A DNA stretch of 35,772 nucleotides from Tissierellia bacterium. GTDB taxonomy: Bacteria > Bacillota > Clostridia > Peptostreptococcales > Acidaminobacteraceae. Shown here one piece after another: positions 31,248 to 35,772 of this stretch (the stretch's first letter is position 1; every line of letters begins with the position of its first letter). The notes beneath the pieces are model-generated. The model ran no database searches. It was not told where the DNA came from and saw only the letters and a program-made list of their open reading frames with translations. A program made the position numbers and the translations under genes. Location: positions 1 through 35,772 of the forward strand of contig JAAYOV010000045.1 in NCBI GenBank assembly GCA_012520095.1, read 5' to 3'.

Positions 31248-32807
31248 TTGAGCAAATTACATTTGGACCCGCAAAAAGTGCAGCGAGCCAGAGATCTGGC
31301 CTGGGGAATCGCTGAGGATACGCAGCGTTTTGTAGATATGCATACGACGGTAGCCGTCGAGCGCACCATCTGCAGGCTGTTGGGTATTGACGGCGTCAAT
31401 GACCTTGAAGTTCCGCTGCCAAATGTCGTTGTCGACCATCTCAATGAACAAGAAGCCGTCGGAATAGGGGTGGCCCACTTCATTGGCAATGCCATGATTC
31501 AAACAGGCAAGTCTCCTCAGGAGGTTGCAGAGGCTGTCGGCCGGGGAGAACTTGATCTTGTAAAGTTGCCTCAAGCAGATGATTTTAAAATCAAGGAAGT
31601 CATCGGCGAACTGGCCGCTGCCATGGTTGAGAGAATCAGAAAGAATCGTCAGACTCGAGAAGATTATCTCGCCCGTTTTGGCGATAAGACAACCCCTTAT
31701 ATCTACGTCATCGTCGCAACCGGAAATATCTATGAAGATATCACGCAGGCAAAAGCGGCGGCGAAACAGGGCGCTGACATCATCGCCGTCATCCGTACGA
31801 CCGGACAGAGTCTTCTTGACTACGTGCCATACGGTCCTACGACAGAAGGTTTCGGCGGAACGATGGCAACGCAGGAGAACTTCCGACTTATGCGGCAAGC
31901 GCTGGACGAGGTGGGAGAAGAATTAGGACGCTATATCCGTCTGTGCAACTACTGCAGTGGGCTGTGCATGCCTGAAATAGCGGCTATGGGCGCCATCGAG
32001 CGCTTGGATGTCATGCTCAATGACGCTCTGTACGGAATTTTATTCCGCGACATCAACATGAAAAGAACGCTCGTTGACCAGTATTTCTCCCGCATGATCA
32101 ACGGCTTTGCCGGCGTCATCATCAACACCGGAGAAGACAACTATCTCACCACAGCCGATGCCTTTGAGGAGGCCCACACGGTCCTTGCCAGTCAGTTCAT
32201 CAATGAGCAGTTTGCAATTATTGCGGGACTGCCGCCTGAGCAGATCGGGCTGGGTCATGCGTATGAAATCGATCCTGATCTGAAGAATTCGTTCGTCTAT
32301 GAATTGGCTCAGGCACAGATGGCTCGCGAGATCTTCCCCAGGGAGCCTCTTAAATATATGCCGCCTACGAAATTCATGACCGGCAATATCTTTAAGGGCC
32401 ATATTCAGGATGCGCTCTTCAATGCGGTAACAGTCATAACCAACCAAAAACTTTGCTTGCTTGGAATGATGACAGAGGCGATTCACACCCCCTTTATGAG
32501 TGATCGCGCTCTTGCCATCGAAAATGCGGAATACATTTTCACCGCTATGGCCGATCTCGGCTCTGAAATTGAATTCAAGAAAGACGGCATCATTCAGCAA
32601 CGCGCCTCCTTTGTCCTCGACAAAGCCACAGAATTGCTTGAGGTAATGAATACGCAAGGTTTGTTCCGATCGCTCGAATTGGGAACGTTTGCCAATATCA
32701 AGCGTCCGCAGGACGGAGGGAAGGGACTTGCCGGCGTCTATGAAAAGCAGAAGGATTACTTCAATCCCTTTATCGCCCTTCTTCATCCCACAGGAGGTGT
32801 TCAATGA
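31248..32807 (+). CDS. kamD: Lysine 5,6-aminomutase alpha subunit
   Basis: KamD with KamE moves the terminal amino group of beta-lysine from C6 to C5 using adenosylcobalamin and PLP. The 519-aa alpha subunit matches the family across its length: KLHLDPQKVQRARDLAWGIA at the N-terminus, PYIYVIVATGNIYEDITQAK in the TIM barrel, DIIAVIRTTGQSLLDYVPYG, and PPTKFMTGNIFKGH. TTG 31248 is the start, since GGGAGGG (31237-31243) lies just upstream and the alignment begins there. The stop overlaps the kamE ATG by 4 bases, which favours equal synthesis of the two subunits. Confidence 0.96.
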   Translation: MSKLHLDPQKVQRARDLAWGIAEDTQRFVDMHTTVAVERTICRLLGIDGVNDLEVPLPNVVVDHLNEQEAVGIGVAHFIGNAMIQTGKSPQEVAEAVGRGELDLVKLPQADDFKIKEVIGELAAAMVERIRKNRQTREDYLARFGDKTTPYIYVIVATGNIYEDITQAKAAAKQGADIIAVIRTTGQSLLDYVPYGPTTEGFGGTMATQENFRLMRQALDEVGEELGRYIRLCNYCSGLCMPEIAAMGAIERLDVMLNDALYGILFRDINMKRTLVDQYFSRMINGFAGVIINTGEDNYLTTADAFEEAHTVLASQFINEQFAIIAGLPPEQIGLGHAYEIDPDLKNSFVYELAQAQMAREIFPREPLKYMPPTKFMTGNIFKGHIQDALFNAVTVITNQKLCLLGMMTEAIHTPFMSDRALAIENAEYIFTAMADLGSEIEFKKDGIIQQRASFVLDKATELLEVMNTQGLFRSLELGTFANIKRPQDGGKGLAGVYEKQKDYFNPFIALLHPTGGVQ

Positions 32808-33592
32808 GCAGTGGCGCATACAGCATGGAAGAAAAGAAATTTGATACGAAACTGGATCTGAAAGCCGTCCGACCCTATGGGGATACGATGAATGACGGGA
32901 AAGTGCAGATGAGTTTTACTCTTCCGGTCAAAAACGAGGAAAGAGCGGCAGAAGCGGCTCGTGTTCTTGCTAGAAAGATGGGCCTTGTCGAGCCTCTGGT
33001 TGCAGAACGAAAGACTCTTGATGATGAATTCACCTTCTTTGTCGTATATGGAAAACTCACCCATAGTGTCAACTATGAAGAAGTTCAAGTCGATGCGGTA
33101 GAGATCGAAACGATGACGATGGATGAGACGGATGCTTTCATTCGTGAAAACTTTGGTAGAAAGCTTGTTGTCATTGGCGCAAGCACCGGCACGGACGCTC
33201 ATACCGTCGGCATTGATGCGATCATGAACATGAAAGGGTATGCCGGTCACTTCGGTTTAGAGCGCTATGAGATGTTTGATGCTTACAATCTCGGAAGCCA
33301 GGTGAGCAATGAAGAATTCATCGCCAAAGCGGTAGAGCTAAAAGCTGATATTCTGCTCGTCTCTCAGACAGTTACCCAAAAGGATATCCATATCCAAAAT
33401 TTGAGCGAACTGGTCGAGCTCATGGAAGCTGAAAACTTAAGAGATAAAGTCATCTTGGTTGCCGGCGGGCCTAGGATCAGCCATGAACTCGCCAAAGAAC
33501 TCGGCTATGACGCAGGTTTCGGCCCCGGCCAGTATGCCGATGATGTGGCCACCTTTGCCGTCGAGGAGATGGTCGCAAGAGGCATGAAATAG
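32804..33592 (+). CDS. kamE: Lysine 5,6-aminomutase beta subunit (B12-binding)
   Basis: KamE carries the cobalamin domain of lysine 5,6-aminomutase. The base-off/His-on motif DAHTVG (DxHxxG) puts the cobalt-ligand histidine at 133, and Lys144 in MNMKGYAG is the residue that forms the PLP aldimine in the known enzyme; both positions match the numbering I recall for the crystallised protein. SQTVTQKDIH and LVAGGPRISHELAKELGYDAGFG are typical of the B12 Rossmann domain. The 262-aa length is normal. It is the last gene of the operon, with a strong terminator 20 bases after the stop. Confidence 0.97.
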   Translation: MSSGAYSMEEKKFDTKLDLKAVRPYGDTMNDGKVQMSFTLPVKNEERAAEAARVLARKMGLVEPLVAERKTLDDEFTFFVVYGKLTHSVNYEEVQVDAVEIETMTMDETDAFIRENFGRKLVVIGASTGTDAHTVGIDAIMNMKGYAGHFGLERYEMFDAYNLGSQVSNEEFIAKAVELKADILLVSQTVTQKDIHIQNLSELVELMEAENLRDKVILVAGGPRISHELAKELGYDAGFGPGQYADDVATFAVEEMVARGMK

Positions 33593-33612
33593 TCGTAAAT
33601 CGTATTTTGAAG

Positions 33613-33642
33613 CAGGGAAGATCGTTTCTTCCCTGTTTTTTT
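33613..33642 (+). terminator. Terminator of the lysine-fermentation operon
   Basis: CAGGGAAGA (33613-33621) and TCTTCCCTG (33627-33635) form a perfect 9-bp stem with a TCGTT loop, followed by T7 and more T-rich sequence. Confidence 0.95.
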
Positions 33643-33711
33643 GTTTTTGAGGACACTTCTGCCTGAAAACGGATATAAATAAGTATGATAAAAGAAAAAG
33701 GGGAGCGCTGT

Positions 33712-34533
33712 ATGTTGGGAGCAATTATAGGCGACATTATAGGCTCGAGGTTTGAAGCTTTTAATCACAAAAGCAAAGAGTTTGAATTTTTTACTGATGA
33801 TTGCCGCGTGACAGACGATTCAATTATGACATTTGCGGTTGCAAAAGCTCTCATGAATACAGATAAGGCAGCAAAAGAGAGGGGGATCACTCTTCTTAAT
33901 GATGAGTATTTTCTTCTGCTAAAACAGAATGCGGTTCACTGTATGCAGATGATCGGCAGGAAGTATCGCCATTGCGGCTATGGCGCCGGGTTCATTGAAT
34001 GGATTTTCTCAGATGACCCGAAGCCTTATTACAGTTACGGAAACGGAGCGGCCATGCGCATCTCTCCTGTCGGTTTGTTTGCGCATTCTGAAGAAGAAGT
34101 ATTTGCGCTATCTGATGCCGTCACCTCTGTATCTCATGATCATCCTGAAGGGATGAAAGGAGCGAGGGCAACGGCGCTGGCAGTTTTTTTGGCAAAAAGC
34201 GGTTTGCCGATGGAGAAGATTAAAAAACGGATGGAAGAGTTCTATGCTTTGGATTTTACGGTTGATGAGATCCGTCCGACATATCGATTTGACGCATCTT
34301 CTCAGGGGACGGTGCCGCAGGCTCTGCAATGCTTCTTTGAGTCGACGTCGTATGAAGACGCCATCCGAACAGCCGTTTCAATCGGAGGCGACACAGATAC
34401 GATAGCGGCGATTACAGGGGGGATTGCAGGGGTGTATTTCGGAATTCCGGAAGATATCAAAAAACAGGCGCTCGGTTACATAGATAATGATCTTGTCGAC
34501 ATCTACAAATCTTTTCTCTCGCACTTCGGATGA
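33712..34533 (+). CDS. ADP-ribosylglycohydrolase family protein (DraG-like)
   Basis: This 273-aa protein belongs to the family that removes ADP-ribose from proteins or small molecules using two Mg2+ ions. Motifs are GAIIGDIIGS at the N-terminus, TDDS at 34-37 and GGDTDT at 225-230 (metal ligands), plus SYGNGAAMRISPVG and SVSHDHPEG typical of family members. I chose ATG 33712 because GGGGAG precedes it by 6 bases and the conserved MLGAIIGD then starts the protein; an in-frame ATG at 33685 would add nine charged residues. TATGAT at 33684-33689 could be its -10, without a good -35. The substrate is unknown. It stands alone after the lysine operon terminator. Confidence 0.9.
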   Translation: MLGAIIGDIIGSRFEAFNHKSKEFEFFTDDCRVTDDSIMTFAVAKALMNTDKAAKERGITLLNDEYFLLLKQNAVHCMQMIGRKYRHCGYGAGFIEWIFSDDPKPYYSYGNGAAMRISPVGLFAHSEEEVFALSDAVTSVSHDHPEGMKGARATALAVFLAKSGLPMEKIKKRMEEFYALDFTVDEIRPTYRFDASSQGTVPQALQCFFESTSYEDAIRTAVSIGGDTDTIAAITGGIAGVYFGIPEDIKKQALGYIDNDLVDIYKSFLSHFG

Positions 34534-34538
34534 TTGTT

Positions 34539-34568
34539 CATTTTGCAGAAAGTGAAAAATGCTGTTTT
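34539..34568 (+). terminator. Weak terminator candidate after the DraG-like gene
   Basis: CATTTT (34539-34544) and AAAATG (34556-34561) can pair around an 11-base loop, with CTGTTTTT following. The stem is short and AT-rich, so it is only a candidate. Confidence 0.35.
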
Positions 34569-34652
34569 TATACAAAGAGACAGGATATTGTGTGATACGA
34601 TAAAATGTAAGGTATAAGCAATAAATTTATCACTGAAGGAGATGCTCAACAG

Positions 34653-35772
34653 ATGAAAACCGTAAAACTCTATGAGATAGACAGTTATCTGAAAGAATGC
34701 GAATGTGTGGTGCAGGCGGTCACTGACTACAATGAAAAGCCGGCGCTTATTTTACAGGAGACCATTTTTTATCCCTTGGGGGGAGGTCAGCTTTCCGACA
34801 CCGGAACGCTGGATGGAGTCCGGGTCATCGATGTGGTCGAAGAAGACGGTGTGATTTACCACATCTTAGAGAAAGCTCATTCTTTTGCGTCCGGCCGGAA
34901 AGCGCTTGCGCAGATCGATTGGGATCGACGCTTTGACTTTATGCAGCAGCACACAGGCGAGCATATTCTTTCCGGAGTTGTTGAAAACCGTTTGGGATAT
35001 AAAAATGTCGGCTTTGAAATCAATGAAGAGTTTATGCGAGTCGATTATGACGGCGTTTTTAGCGCAGAGCAGCTTGAAGAGTTGGAAGACGAAGCCAATA
35101 GACTTGTGATCGACAATCGTTCTGTAGAGGTATTTGTGCCGGAAAAAGACGTCATCGAACAACTGGAGTATCGCAGCAAGAGGAAGCTCGAAGGAGAAGT
35201 TCGAATCGTCGATGTACAGGGGGTCGATGTCTGCGCTTGTTGCGGCACGCATGTCAATTCGACGGCTCAGGTGGGAATCATCAAGATCATCGAAGATATG
35301 CACCACCGCGGCGGCACGCGCTTGAATGTGCTCTGTGGGGAGAGGGCACTTCGGGATTATCGCGCTCTCAACAATCAAAGCCGGGAGCTTTCGGCGGGAC
35401 TTAGCGCTCCCTCAAGAGAGCTTACTAAAGCATTTGCTCATCAGCAGCTTCTCAGACAAGAGGAAGTGAGGCGCATGGTCTCATTGGAGAGGGAAATACT
35501 CAATCTTCGGCTGGATGACTTGTCTTCGACAGAAGAGTGGATTCACTTTGAAGAGCATCTCCAGGGAAGAGATTTGGCAAAATTAAGTGCTATTTTGGCG
35601 AAAGAAAAAGAAATTTTTCTTTTGTTGAGCGGAGACGATGAGAGCGGCTATAGCTATATTTTGACGACACAGACAAAAGATGCAAGAGAGATCGCCGCAG
35701 CGATGAATCAATCTCTTGACGGCAGAGGGGGAGGAAAGCCTGAAGTTGTCAGAGGTGGATTCAAGGCGACTC
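34653..35772 (+). CDS. Alanyl-tRNA editing protein, AlaX-L type (3' end outside window)
   Basis: The frame is open from ATG 34653 to the window edge, 373 codons without a stop. It resembles the editing half of alanyl-tRNA synthetase, which hydrolyses Ser- or Gly-tRNA(Ala). The N-terminal FYPLGGGQLSDTG is the AlaX substrate-entry segment. Zinc-binding QQHTGEHIL has His100 and His104, and the second half-site CACCGTH has Cys196 and His200. A coiled-coil-like linker (about 245-310) leads into a DHHA1-like C-terminal domain whose SLDGRGGGKPEVVRGG motif is just visible before the cut. GAAGGAG lies 11 bases before the start, a longer spacing than usual. No catalytic synthetase domain is present, so it is not alaS. 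Confidence 0.9.
   Translation, partial: MKTVKLYEIDSYLKECECVVQAVTDYNEKPALILQETIFYPLGGGQLSDTGTLDGVRVIDVVEEDGVIYHILEKAHSFASGRKALAQIDWDRRFDFMQQHTGEHILSGVVENRLGYKNVGFEINEEFMRVDYDGVFSAEQLEELEDEANRLVIDNRSVEVFVPEKDVIEQLEYRSKRKLEGEVRIVDVQGVDVCACCGTHVNSTAQVGIIKIIEDMHHRGGTRLNVLCGERALRDYRALNNQSRELSAGLSAPSRELTKAFAHQQLLRQEEVRRMVSLEREILNLRLDDLSSTEEWIHFEEHLQGRDLAKLSAILAKEKEIFLLLSGDDESGYSYILTTQTKDAREIAAAMNQSLDGRGGGKPEVVRGGFKAT

Noticed and set aside
34588..34618. Promoter for the AlaX-type gene (TTGTGT and TATAAG)
   Set aside because: The spacing is 19 bases and both hexamers are weak, so I did not list it as a feature.

Overview
The window reads as chromosome of an anaerobic, amino-acid-fermenting member of the Bacillota, most likely Clostridia or Tissierellia. 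The reasons are the murB-rapZ-yvcK-whiA-dnaE-pfkA-pyk gene order, strong AGGAGG-type ribosome binding sites with frequent GTG and TTG starts, two lipoproteins with Gram-positive-style linkers, and a complete core lysine-fermentation operon. I cannot name the genus. Every gene I can support is on the + strand. I found no rRNA, tRNA, insertion sequence, phage gene or CRISPR array.

Positions 1-7092 hold a translationally coupled housekeeping cluster: the 3' part of murB, a PHP-domain hydrolase, rapZ and yvcK. This is interrupted by a D-serine ammonia-lyase (dsdA), a lone PTS-type IIC membrane protein and a Nudix hydrolase, then resumes with whiA. Positions 7089-13362 hold dnaE, pfkA and pyk. A promoter pair and a foldable RNA segment lie between dnaE and pfkA. 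The C-terminal mobile domain of Pyk looks catalytically degenerate.

Positions 13363-20512 hold a five-gene oligopeptide-type ABC importer: a 667-aa binding lipoprotein, an OppB-type permease, an OppC-type permease and two ATPases. It is unusual in two ways. The OppC-type permease carries about 280 extra residues that read as a seven-bladed RCC1-like beta-propeller, placed exactly in the extracytoplasmic loop between TM1 and TM2. Both ATPases have lost the switch (H-loop) histidine and have altered signature motifs. The promoter contains a 21-bp inverted repeat over its -10 element. I consider this the most novel system in the window.

Positions 20513-22845 hold a 415-bp intergenic region, with a possible small transcript ending in a long terminator-like hairpin, followed by two paralogous lipoproteins of unknown function. 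Positions 23169-24842 hold crt and hbd with their own terminator.

Positions 24987-33642 hold the lysine-fermentation operon kal-kce-kdd-kamA-kamB-kamC-kamD-kamE. A promoter, a full lysine riboswitch (L box) and a terminator precede it. The 3' strand of aptamer helix P1 directly overlaps the 5' arm of that terminator, with no room for an antiterminator. This predicts that lysine binding turns the operon on, the opposite of the usual biosynthetic lysine switch. KamA makes beta-lysine, KamDE makes 3,5-diaminohexanoate, Kdd oxidises it, Kce cleaves it with acetyl-CoA, and Kal releases ammonia to give crotonyl-CoA. Crt and Hbd can then carry crotonyl-CoA towards acetoacetyl-CoA. KamB and KamC are the presumed reactivation ATPases for KamDE. 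The butyryl-CoA dehydrogenase/Etf and CoA-transferase steps are not in the window.

The window ends with an ADP-ribosylglycohydrolase-family gene and the 5' part of an AlaX-type alanyl-tRNA editing gene cut by the window edge.
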